A program made the position numbers and the translations under genes. A DNA stretch of 64,000 bases, from the NCBI RefSeq assembly GCF_902459535.1, contig NZ_LR699553.1, forward strand, positions 1,426,001 to 1,490,000, read 5' to 3'. The notes beneath the pieces are model-generated. The model made no database searches. It had not been told where the DNA came from and was given only the letters and a program-made list of their open reading frames with translations. Shown here piece after piece: positions 54,721 through 62,828 of this stretch. How positions within the stretch are numbered: position 1 is the stretch's first letter; each line of letters opens with the position of its first letter. The DNA is from Paraburkholderia dioscoreae. Lineage in GTDB: Bacteria; Pseudomonadota; Gammaproteobacteria; Burkholderiales; Burkholderiaceae.

Positions 54721-55629
54721 ATGGATCGCAAGGTCAAACTGCTGTCTGGACTGAATCTGTCGAGTGCAATCGGTGCGGAAATCGGTGCGCTTTGCCGACC
54801 CGTGGTGACGCGCTCGGAGGGTACGGTTTACTACATCGACCACGCCAGTACAGAAGTTCTGCGCGAAAAATATAAACACGATCCGAATGTCGATATCGAC
54901 GCGCTCGTGGACGTCGATGCCGTATGGGGCCAGCAATCGTTATCCGAAGCGCTTGGCGGCAAATTGGTCGATTATGTGATCGCCTCTCATGTGGTCGAGC
55001 ATGTTCCCGATCTCGTCGGCTGGCTTGCCGAGGTCGGTGCAATACTCAAACCGGGCGGCCAGTTGCGGCTCGCAGTGCCCGATAAGCGTTTCACCTTCGA
55101 TCTGATGCGGGAAGATTCGCGCATCAGCGACGTACTGAGCGCCCATGTCGTGCGGGCGCGCATTCCGCAGCCGCAGGCCATCATCGACCATATTGTGAAC
55201 GTGCGATACGACGTCAGCGCAGGAGAGATTTGGGCCGGCATACGTTCGGATGGGCGGCCGGCGCATACGTTCGCGGATGCGATTGCTTCCGCCCGGGACG
55301 CATTTGCAAACGGCAACTATCACGACGTGCACGTCTGGGTATTCACGCCGGTCACGTTTGCAAGGATTTGCCGGCAACTCGTTGAAAACGGATTGCTGAG
55401 CATGTCATGCGCTAACTTTTTCGACACCGCCAGAAACGAACTCGAGTTTCAGGTTCACATACGGCAGTGCGCCGATGTGGAATTCGCTGCCGCCACCTGG
55501 GCACGCGTGGAAGCGGCAGCCATGTCTCTGCCGCCACCCGCGAATCCCGCTGTGCCGTTGCCTGAGGGGCGCGCCGCGCCTTCTCTATTGCAGCGTGTCG
55601 TCCGGCGCATGGGACGTGTGCTGTCATAG
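54721..55629 (+). CDS. SAM-dependent methyltransferase (class I)
   Basis: 302 residues. The central part contains DYVIASHVVEHVPDLVGWLA and LKPGGQLRLAVPDKRFTFD, the motif of Methyltransf_11/12 enzymes. The N-terminal 30 residues (LLSGLNLSSAIGAEIGALCR) form an unusual cap before the SAM-binding strand. The C-terminal 60 residues have no clear family pattern. Often found in glycan- or methyl-transfer gene sets; substrate unknown. Start ATG 54721 with GGAGG 7 bases upstream. Confidence 0.85.
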   Translation: MDRKVKLLSGLNLSSAIGAEIGALCRPVVTRSEGTVYYIDHASTEVLREKYKHDPNVDIDALVDVDAVWGQQSLSEALGGKLVDYVIASHVVEHVPDLVGWLAEVGAILKPGGQLRLAVPDKRFTFDLMREDSRISDVLSAHVVRARIPQPQAIIDHIVNVRYDVSAGEIWAGIRSDGRPAHTFADAIASARDAFANGNYHDVHVWVFTPVTFARICRQLVENGLLSMSCANFFDTARNELEFQVHIRQCADVEFAAATWARVEAAAMSLPPPANPAVPLPEGRAAPSLLQRVVRRMGRVLS

Positions 55630-55736
55630 CGCGATCCCGGCAGCGGACCTCCGTCGCCCTCCTTCATTGCAACTCGATTACGGTTATCTATTATCGTGAC
55701 GACCCGGAATGTTTCCGTAATCTGTAAAATGCGCGG

Positions 55737-56870
55737 ATGGAAACACACAGCATCCGAGACGCAAGCTCTTTGCGCTACGTAGCCGGCCTCGATGGACTCC
55801 GAGCCATTTCGATGATGCTGGTCGTTCTGTTTCATTACACGAGCTATTTTTCCAGCCGCCTGGCAGGGTTGGGCGGCACCTGGAGCGGTGTAGTGCGTAT
55901 TGCTTCGACCGGCTGGATAGGCGTCGACGTATTTTTCGTGATCTCGGGTTTTCTGATCACAACAACGCTGTTGAAGAGGCCGGTCGATTCGCTCGCGTCA
56001 TACTCGACATTCATTCGGCGCCGCGCAATCAGATTGCTGCCGGCCTATGTCGCAAGTCTGCTGATATTCACACTTGTCGCGCTACTGGGTGATCCGCATA
56101 GCAAAGTACTGAGAAACGAGTATCTGCTATGGACATTCACGGCCAGCCTGCAGTCGCTGCTGGGTGATCGGGTCGCACTTGCCGATCAGTATTTCTCGAT
56201 GGCGCATTTCTGGACGCTGGCGGTGGAATGGCATTTCTATCTCGTCTTCCCGCTTCTCGTCGCCCGTTGCCGCTCATACTTTCGCCCGGCCGTGGCGCTG
56301 CTGCTGATCGCCATCGCCTTCCGACTGATATGCCATTTTGCCGGGATTTCCGACAACGGCATCTATACATTCACGCTTTGCCGGATCGACTCGATTGCGG
56401 TAGGTTGCCTGCTGGCACTCGTGCCTGCCCGCATTGGTTCAAGGCAGTCGGCAGCGGCCGGCATGCTCGGCGCGGCGCTTTTCATATCGATCTGGATTGC
56501 CTTGGCGCTTTCAGACGTGCCATTCAAGACCCTGGCATGGCTTCAGACGTTTGGTTATACGCTTCTGGCCATTTCGCTCGCGTTGATGATCTACCGGGTC
56601 ATCCATTCCTCTCCGCGCTCGGTGATCGTGCGTGCGCTGGAATCCAAGCCGCTTGCTTCGACGGGACGCGCAAGTTATAGCCTGTATATCTGGCACTTGC
56701 CCTTTTATCCGGCCGTTGTGCTGGCCGCGCAAAGTAACTTCACGGACGTCAGGCTTGCCTATCTGGTCGCAGTGCTGACTGGCGTCGTGATGACGGCGGC
56801 GCTCGGGGGGCTCTCTTATCGGCTGGTCGAATCCCGGTTCGCCCGGGCGCGCCCAGCGGTGCTTGCCTGA
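55737..56870 (+). CDS. Acyltransferase 3 family membrane protein (OafA-like)
   Basis: 377 residues with about ten membrane helices. Typical start: YVAGLDGLRAISMMLVVLFHYTSYF (the LDGLR…H motif), then GWIGVDVFFVISGFLIT and FWTLAVEWHFYLVFPLLVAR. Such enzymes transfer acetyl or other acyl groups to surface polysaccharide or lipid sugars. Located 107 bases after the methyltransferase, so joint work on a surface glycan is possible (inference). Confidence 0.92.
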   Translation: METHSIRDASSLRYVAGLDGLRAISMMLVVLFHYTSYFSSRLAGLGGTWSGVVRIASTGWIGVDVFFVISGFLITTTLLKRPVDSLASYSTFIRRRAIRLLPAYVASLLIFTLVALLGDPHSKVLRNEYLLWTFTASLQSLLGDRVALADQYFSMAHFWTLAVEWHFYLVFPLLVARCRSYFRPAVALLLIAIAFRLICHFAGISDNGIYTFTLCRIDSIAVGCLLALVPARIGSRQSAAAGMLGAALFISIWIALALSDVPFKTLAWLQTFGYTLLAISLALMIYRVIHSSPRSVIVRALESKPLASTGRASYSLYIWHLPFYPAVVLAAQSNFTDVRLAYLVAVLTGVVMTAALGGLSYRLVESRFARARPAVLA

Positions 56871-57040
56871 AAACGGCGTACCGTTGCGCGGCAACGCATT
56901 CGCACTGCTGCAGAATCACCGCGATCGACCCCGTCGGGTAATCGCGGCAAGACGCGCTGCGCGGGATCGTAGAGCAAGGCGGATCATCTTGCTCTAAACT
57001 AGCTGCCGCCCAAGCCAGCCTAGTCAAAAGCAAGAACGCC

Positions 57041-58303
57041 ATGCCTCCAGAACCCGCCGACCCGTCCGACTCTTCATCCGTTAGTCTGCCGAAACAGCCC
57101 GCATTTCAACGTTTCTGGTGTACCCGCATCCTCTCGTCGCTGTCGTTCCAGATGCTCGCTGTGGCAATGGGCTGGCACATCTACGCGCTCACACACAGCG
57201 CCTTCGCACTGGGCCTCGTCGGCCTCGCGCAATTTCTACCGATGTTCGTGCTGACGCTCGTGGTCGGCCATGTTGCCGACCGTTATGACCGCCGGCGAAT
57301 CGCGGCCATCTGCCAGAGCCTCGAAAGCGTTGCTGCATTGCTGTTCGCCTGCGGCACTTTCGGTGGCTGGATCAGCGCGCCGGTCATCTATGTGCTGGCC
57401 GCGTGCGTCGGCGCGGCGCGAGCATTCGAGTCGCCCGCGGTGGCTTCACTGCTGCCGGGCGTCGTGCCGCGGGGGCAGTTGCCCAAAGCCACGGCGTGGG
57501 CCACATCAGCGAATCAGACCGCGCAGATCGCGGGCCCGGCACTGGGCGGTCTGCTCTACGGCATCGGCCCCGGCGCGGCTTATCTCGCCTGCACGTTGTC
57601 GTTCGCCGCCGCCGCCACGGCCGTGTGGAGCATCCCACTGCGGGCGAAGCCGGCGAACCGCGCGCCCGTCACGCTCGAGTCGGTATTCTCGGGCATCGCC
57701 TTCATTCGCAAGGAGCCGGTCATTCTCGGCGCACTGTCGCTCGATCTGTTCGCCGTGCTGTTCGGCGGCGCGACCGCGCTGTTACCGGTCTTCGCGCGCG
57801 ACATCCTGCACACGGGGCCGCTCGGCCTCGGGCTGCTGCGTTCGGGCACGGCCATCGGCGCGCTCGCGGGCACCATCTGGCTCGCGCATTTCCCGTTGCG
57901 CAACCGCCCCGGCGCGGCGATGTTCGGCGGCGTAATCGCGTTCGGCGCGGCCACTGTGGTGTTCGGGCTGTCGCATCAATTCCTCGTGTCACTCGTCGCG
58001 CTCATGGTGCTGGGCGCCTCGGACACCATCAGTGTCGTCGTGCGCCTGTCGCTCGTGCAGTTGCGTACGCCGGACGACATGCTGGGACGCGTCAGCGCGG
58101 TCAATTCGCTTTTCATCGGGACGTCGAATCAATTGGGCGAATTCGAATCCGGCGTGACGGCGGGGTGGTGGGGCGCACAGCCGGCTGTCCTGGTAGGCGG
58201 CGTGGCGACCATTGCCGTCGCTTTGCTATGGATGCGTTTTTTTCCGGAACTCGCTCGCACGCGCTCACTGGAGCGCGAAGAGGAACTGGCGCCGAGCCAT
58301 TGA
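57041..58303 (+). CDS. MFS exporter (EntS/MFS_3-like)
   Basis: 420 residues with about 12 helices. Motif A-type loop GHVADRYDRRRIAA after helix 2 and a large helix bundle FWCTRILSSLSFQMLAVAMG. The pattern matches the MFS_3/enterobactin-exporter-like group. Substrate unknown. Stands alone between the acyltransferase gene and a LysR relic. Confidence 0.88.
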   Translation: MPPEPADPSDSSSVSLPKQPAFQRFWCTRILSSLSFQMLAVAMGWHIYALTHSAFALGLVGLAQFLPMFVLTLVVGHVADRYDRRRIAAICQSLESVAALLFACGTFGGWISAPVIYVLAACVGAARAFESPAVASLLPGVVPRGQLPKATAWATSANQTAQIAGPALGGLLYGIGPGAAYLACTLSFAAAATAVWSIPLRAKPANRAPVTLESVFSGIAFIRKEPVILGALSLDLFAVLFGGATALLPVFARDILHTGPLGLGLLRSGTAIGALAGTIWLAHFPLRNRPGAAMFGGVIAFGAATVVFGLSHQFLVSLVALMVLGASDTISVVVRLSLVQLRTPDDMLGRVSAVNSLFIGTSNQLGEFESGVTAGWWGAQPAVLVGGVATIAVALLWMRFFPELARTRSLEREEELAPSH

Positions 58304-58429
58304 CCGGTTGCACCCGGCGCGCGGACATATTCCCAACCTTTAGCGGCTTGCGCGCCTCCCACGCGCGGATGATCTGACGTCGGCTTCACCCATCCATGAT
58401 GGCGGCACCTTCACTCGGCTCCTCTCATC

Positions 58430-58542
58430 ATGCGCATTGCCCCGTTGCCTCCGCTCCAATGCCTGGTCGCATTCGAATCGGCCATACGGCATGCGAGTTT
58501 CACCAAAGCCGCCGCGAAACTGCATCTGACCGTTTCAGCGAG
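58430..58542 (+). pseudogene. LysR-family regulator fragment (HTH only)
   Basis: The first 37 codons read LPPLQCLVAFESAIRHASFT and KAAAKLHLTVSA, which is the N-terminal helix-turn-helix of a GcvA-like LysR protein. After codon 37 the sequence leaves the family and runs into the end of the EamA transporter gene (58617). The effector-binding domain is absent, so it is a truncated relic. Confidence 0.7.
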
Positions 58543-58616
58543 GCGAAGTGGTGAGCGAGCGCGGCAGCGTGGCGTCGCGCTGATCGACGCATCTGTGTTT
58601 TGGCGCAGGCCGTTGC

Positions 58617-59528
58617 TCAGGCCCGCGCGGCACTCACGCGCAGTGCGCTCCATCGCACTGTCGCCAGAACCGATGCCGCGACGATCAATGCTCCGCCGAC
58701 CCACGCGGTTGCCGAAATTCGCTCACCTAGCCAGAGGCAGGCAAACAACGCTCCGAACGCCGGTTCGCTGCCCATCAGCAGCGAGACGCGTGTCGGGCTG
58801 CTGCGCTTGATCGCGAAGTTCTGCGCAAAGAACGCGAACAGCGTGCATGCAATCACGAGATAGCCGACGTAACTCCAGAACACAGCATGTCCGGCAAGCG
58901 AGGGCAACGGCTGCCACTGCTGCGGCACGAACAACCAGGCGGCCGCGGCGCTGCCGAATGCCACCACACCCGACTGAACCGCTGTTACCGACAAGGGCGG
59001 CAGGGCAGAGTCGCGCATGACGCGTTTGGTTACGCACACCGTCAATGCGCGCAACAGCGCGGCCAGCAGAATCAGCGCATCGCCCGGGTTGAAGCTCAGT
59101 GCGCCGTCGCCCGCGAGCAGCCACGCGCCCAGCAGGGAAAGTGCCACCGCCAGCCATTCGACACGACTCGGCTTGCGCCTGAGCAGCAACCATTCGACAA
59201 GCGGCGTGAGCACCACGCATAGGCTGATCAAAAAGGCGGCGTTGGCCGCACGGGTCATCAGGATGCCGAAGGTTTCGCACAGAAAGATGCCCAGAAGCAG
59301 CGCGCCGGCGATCAGCACGCCGCGTAGCGTGCGGGCGTCGGCGGCGCGCAGATGGCGCAGAGCCGGCGACAGAATCACGAAAGTGATGCCGAAGCGCAGC
59401 GCAAGCAGGCCCAGCACCGGATAAAACACTAGCGCGCTCTTGACCACGCCGTAACTGGTGCCCCACACCACGGCGACGGCGAGCAGCATCAGATCGGAAA
59501 GCATGAGCAGGCGTTCCTGTTTCGACAT
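58617..59528 (-). CDS. EamA/DMT-family transporter
   Basis: 303 residues with ten hydrophobic helices in two EamA repeats. Visible: LLAVAVVWGTSYGVVKSALV near the N-terminus and GALFACLWLGERISATAWVG in the second repeat. Family members export amino acids or other metabolites. Divergent from the LysR gene at 59654 across 125 bases that hold a T-N11-A site, so it is probably the target of that regulator. Confidence 0.92.
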   Translation of the reverse strand: MSKQERLLMLSDLMLLAVAVVWGTSYGVVKSALVFYPVLGLLALRFGITFVILSPALRHLRAADARTLRGVLIAGALLLGIFLCETFGILMTRAANAAFLISLCVVLTPLVEWLLLRRKPSRVEWLAVALSLLGAWLLAGDGALSFNPGDALILLAALLRALTVCVTKRVMRDSALPPLSVTAVQSGVVAFGSAAAAWLFVPQQWQPLPSLAGHAVFWSYVGYLVIACTLFAFFAQNFAIKRSSPTRVSLLMGSEPAFGALFACLWLGERISATAWVGGALIVAASVLATVRWSALRVSAARA

Positions 59529-59603
59529 GGTAGACCTCGATTGAAAGAGCCCGTATTGTCGAACTTTGCGTGACGCGTGATAATCGGGTCGTGGTGCATA
59601 GCG

Positions 59604-59616
59604 TTTGTGTCACAAA
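59604..59616. promoter_or_regulatory. LysR-type T-N11-A palindrome
   Basis: TTTGTG-T-CACAAA, a perfect 13-bp palindrome with the T-N11-A form, lying between the divergent EamA and LysR starts. Likely operator for that LysR regulator. Confidence 0.6.
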
Positions 59617-59653
59617 TGCATTAATAGACTGGTCGCACTCACGGAATCCGACG

Positions 59654-60583
59654 ATGACCCCAACGGAGCTTTTCGCCTTGCTGCCGGACATGGCGGTATT
59701 TGCACGCGTCGTCGATGCGGGTAATTTCTCGGTGGCCGCGCGGCAACTCGGCAGCACGCCATCCACGGTCAGCCGCCAGATCAAGCGGCTCGAAGACGCG
59801 CTCGCAACGCGTTTGCTCGAACGTTCCACGCGCACGGTGCGAGTCACGGAGTCCGGCGCACAAGTGGCGCGATTCTGCCGCGACATGGTGAGCGCCGCGT
59901 CGGGTGCGGTCGATGCGGCGGGACAACTGGCTGGCAAACCCCAAGGCAAGGTCAGCGTAAGCGCGCCGACCCAGTTCGCGAAGTCCGTGATTCATCCGCT
60001 CATCCCCGGCTTCCTGCGCGCTTACGACGAGGTTGACCTGCAACTGCTTTTCACCGATCGCGATGTCGATCCGCTTGCCGACGATATCGATCTGGTGATC
60101 CGCCTGACCGAGCATCCGCCGCAGGGTCTCGCGGGGCGCCGGCTGGGCGCGGTGCGTTGGCTGCTGGTGGCGTCGCCGGCGTATTTGCGCGAGCGCGGTA
60201 CGCCGGCGCAGCCGCGCGATCTGCTGAAACACGCGTGTATCTATCTCGGCGAGACGGCCGACGACAACCGCTGGCGCTTTCGCCGCGGCACCGAGACACA
60301 GAGCGTCGACGTGAAGGGGCGCTACATTGCGAATCACGCCGGTGCGCGACTCGAAGCCGCGTTGCAGGACTTCGGTATTGCGTGCGTGCCGGAATTTGCC
60401 GCCGCGGAGTGGTTGCCAGGCGGCGAACTCGTACAGGTTCTACCGGACTGGAATCTCGAAGCGCGCGCTTACGTGGGGTCGGTGTGGCTGCTTTATCCGC
60501 CGAACCGTTTCTTGCCGCCGAAGGTGAGGGCGTTGATCGATTACCTTGTCGAGCATCTTCACGACGCGCTCGATACGGCATGA
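59654..60583 (+). CDS. LysR-family transcriptional regulator
   Basis: 309 residues. N-terminal HTH at about 15-50 (FARVVDAGNFSVAARQLGST, TVSRQIKRLEDALATRLLER), then the LysR effector-binding domain with GKVSVSAPTQFAKSVIHPLI. The CrgA/AaeR-like group fits. Divergent to the EamA transporter. The start ATG 59654 is chosen because earlier codons fall in the divergent promoter. Ligand unknown. Confidence 0.93.
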   Translation: MTPTELFALLPDMAVFARVVDAGNFSVAARQLGSTPSTVSRQIKRLEDALATRLLERSTRTVRVTESGAQVARFCRDMVSAASGAVDAAGQLAGKPQGKVSVSAPTQFAKSVIHPLIPGFLRAYDEVDLQLLFTDRDVDPLADDIDLVIRLTEHPPQGLAGRRLGAVRWLLVASPAYLRERGTPAQPRDLLKHACIYLGETADDNRWRFRRGTETQSVDVKGRYIANHAGARLEAALQDFGIACVPEFAAAEWLPGGELVQVLPDWNLEARAYVGSVWLLYPPNRFLPPKVRALIDYLVEHLHDALDTA

Positions 60584-60681
60584 GAACCGCCGCACGCGTG
60601 CTGAATCGCGGCGGATATTCTTCGGTTTCTGCCCGGGTGTTTCGCTGCGGATGCTGCCAGACAACCCGGACAAACGAACCC

Positions 60682-61662
60682 TCAAGCAACCACCTCACTC
60701 AAAGGCAAAACCCCCAGAGCATTCCGAATGGCGTCGGCCAACTCAGCAGCGGCAAACTTGGCCACATACCCATTAGCCCCAGCGTTCTTCACATGCGCCT
60801 CGTTGGCCGCCCCGGTCAGAGAAGAATGAATGATGACCGGAATATCACGAGTACGTTCGTCCGCCTTGATCTGCCGGGTCAGCATGAACCCGTCCATCTC
60901 GGGCATCTCGAGATCGGTGAGAACAAGCGCAATACTATCCTTCACCCGCGTCCCATTGGACTGAGCCTCGCGCGCAACCTGCTGCAAGGTATTCCAGGCT
61001 TCTTCCCCGGTCTTGGTCATGACGAAGTCAGCCCCAATAGCACTCAAAGCCTGCTCGATCAACTTACGGGCAAACCCGGAATCATCGGCAGCAAGAATCT
61101 TCGCCCCATGCCGAATGCCCAACGCCGCCCCAACGGAAGCAGGATCGACACTCGGATGCTGTGACGGAAACACATCACGCAACACCTGCTCCACATCGAT
61201 TACCTGAGCGAGCCGCGAGTCGCCCGTATTGCCGTCGATCCGCGCGATACTCGTGACGAGATTGCCGCCTGCCGCGCCCTCGGCGGACAACACCTGGTTC
61301 CACTCCAGCCGTACGATATCGTCGACTTCCTCGACCGCGAACGCCTGCGTCGAGCGCGCGAATTCCGTCACCAGCAGGATGTTCAGACCGCGTGTGGGCT
61401 CGCAGCCCATCAGTCGCGGCAGGTCGATCACAGGGATGATCTGCCCGCGAATGTCCACCGCGCCCATCACGAACGGCGACGAACCGGCGATCGGCGTGAC
61501 GGTCGGCATCGTCGAGATCTCACGCACCTTGAAGACGTTGATGCCGTACAACTCATGCGCGTCGCTGCCGGGTACGGAGCCCAGCCGGTACAGCAACAGC
61601 TCGAATTTGTTGGAACTCGTCAGGTTGCTGCGTTCATCGCTCGCGCGGTTTTCTACGGCCAT
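60682..61662 (-). CDS. cheV: Chemotaxis coupling protein CheV
   Basis: 326 residues: CheW-like domain (about 20-165, with LYGINVFKVREIS and VDIRGQIIPVIDLPRLMGCE) followed by a CheY-like receiver (about 185-315, with KILAADDSGFARKLIEQAL, phosphorylation Asp in LVLTDLEMPEMDGF, and Lys near KFAAAELADAI). It links chemoreceptors to CheA and is itself phosphorylated. Start ATG 61662 with GGAGAG upstream. A sigma-28-type promoter lies 81 bases upstream. Monocistronic here. Confidence 0.95.
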   Translation of the reverse strand: MAVENRASDERSNLTSSNKFELLLYRLGSVPGSDAHELYGINVFKVREISTMPTVTPIAGSSPFVMGAVDIRGQIIPVIDLPRLMGCEPTRGLNILLVTEFARSTQAFAVEEVDDIVRLEWNQVLSAEGAAGGNLVTSIARIDGNTGDSRLAQVIDVEQVLRDVFPSQHPSVDPASVGAALGIRHGAKILAADDSGFARKLIEQALSAIGADFVMTKTGEEAWNTLQQVAREAQSNGTRVKDSIALVLTDLEMPEMDGFMLTRQIKADERTRDIPVIIHSSLTGAANEAHVKNAGANGYVAKFAAAELADAIRNALGVLPLSEVVA

Positions 61663-62075
61663 TGAATCTCTCCAGAATTGCGGTGCGTGTGGTGCGCCAT
61701 GCAATCGCTATGTTCGATCCTGGCGCGCGCCCTACCTTTCAGTTATCGGCGCGATCGGCGGAAAGTTCAACGATTCCACGCTCTTTTCCTTGCATGCTCT
61801 GGTTAACACGCAGCCGATAGGCGAGGCATGAGGTCGCCCGAACGGGGCCGCCGCGATGCAGACCTGGCAGGCCATTCATATGAAGGTTACCTGCGGTTAC
61901 AGAAGCGACAGCGTCGTATCACATGGTGCACAGCGCGCCTCCTAGAATGCACAGCGATTAAAGCGTGGCGCAGTCAGGGGCTCGCAAGCTGACCGCGAGG
62001 TGTCCGTGCGGTCAGCACGCCGCCCGAGGCGCACACGCATTTGCCGTCGTTTCGCTTCCACCTCAAGGAGAACGT
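61663..62075. other. Divergent gap between cheV and the DUF4142 gene
   Basis: 413 bases with no supported gene. It holds the sigma-28-type promoter of cheV (61743-61769) on the left and the leader of the DUF4142 gene on the right. Nothing else recognised. Confidence 0.5.
61743..61769 (-). promoter_or_regulatory. Sigma-28 (FliA) type flagellar promoter of cheV
   Basis: Minus strand: TGAACTTT-N11-GCCGATAA. The -10 matches the FliA consensus GCCGATAA exactly, spacing is the usual 11, and the -35 agrees with TAAAGTTT at 6 of 8 positions. It lies 81 bases before the cheV start, so cheV probably belongs to the flagellar late regulon. Confidence 0.7.
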
Positions 62076-62639
62076 ATGATCCGCTTGCCTCTCGCCACCA
62101 TCACCAGTGCCTGCGCGGCTGGTCTGCTCGTCGTCGCCACCGCGGCCAGCGCTCAAACCGCTCCCGCGGCGCCCGCTGCGGACGCCGGCCGTCTGCATGC
62201 CGCCGACCAGACATTCATCGCGGACGGCACCAAAGCCGTCGCGACGCAGCGCGACGCCGCACGCCTCGCCACCTCGCGCTCGACCGACCGCGACGTCAAG
62301 GCGTTCGCCGAACGCGTGTCGGCCGATAACGCGAAAATCTCCGACGCGCTGCGCGCGGCGAGCCCGCGCGGTGTCGATGTGCCGAAAAACGACCCCGACG
62401 CAGCCGTGATCGCGAGCATCAACAACCTGCGCGGCGCCGACTTCGACAAGGCCTATATCGAACAGGTCGCGCTCGCCGGCGAACAGAAAGCACTGTCGGC
62501 ATTCCAGGCGGAAATCGCTTCGGGCCGCGACGAGCAGTTGAAGGACGCGGCAAAGAAGGCGCTGCCGACTATCCAGGAGCACTACGCGATGGCGCAGGAT
62601 CTCGCCAGGCGCAAGCATCTATCCAGCGCGGCGCAATAA
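62076..62639 (+). CDS. Periplasmic DUF4142 protein
   Basis: 187 residues. Signal peptide ends near ASA|QTA, followed by an Ala-rich stretch and a four-helix-bundle DUF4142 domain: HAADQTFIADGTKAVATQRD, FAERVSADNAKISDALRAAS and KAYIEQVALAGEQKALSAFQ. Function unknown; family members are ferritin-like periplasmic proteins. Start ATG 62076 with AAGGAG 8 bases upstream. Confidence 0.88.
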   Translation: MIRLPLATITSACAAGLLVVATAASAQTAPAAPAADAGRLHAADQTFIADGTKAVATQRDAARLATSRSTDRDVKAFAERVSADNAKISDALRAASPRGVDVPKNDPDAAVIASINNLRGADFDKAYIEQVALAGEQKALSAFQAEIASGRDEQLKDAAKKALPTIQEHYAMAQDLARRKHLSSAAQ

Positions 62640-62666
62640 GCAGCAGGCAGTAGACAGCAAGCACTT

Positions 62667-62701
62667 TGACACGCGTCACGCTGCTGCGTGAACGCGTGTC
62701 A
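62667..62701 (+). terminator. Hairpin downstream of the DUF4142 gene
   Basis: A 15-bp stem with one bulge (TGACACGCGT-CACGC and complement) and a 4-nt loop, 27 bases after the stop. There is no T-run, so termination efficiency is uncertain. Confidence 0.45.
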
Positions 62702-62828
62702 GTTCCAGTGCGCAGTTTTCGGCGATAATCGGCTTCGCTCTTTCGGGTCCGCTGCGCGCATGATGCTGCGTGGCGCGCGCTCCGAAAGCTCCCATGATCT
62801 TCACGTGCATTCGATCGAAGCTGTCCGC

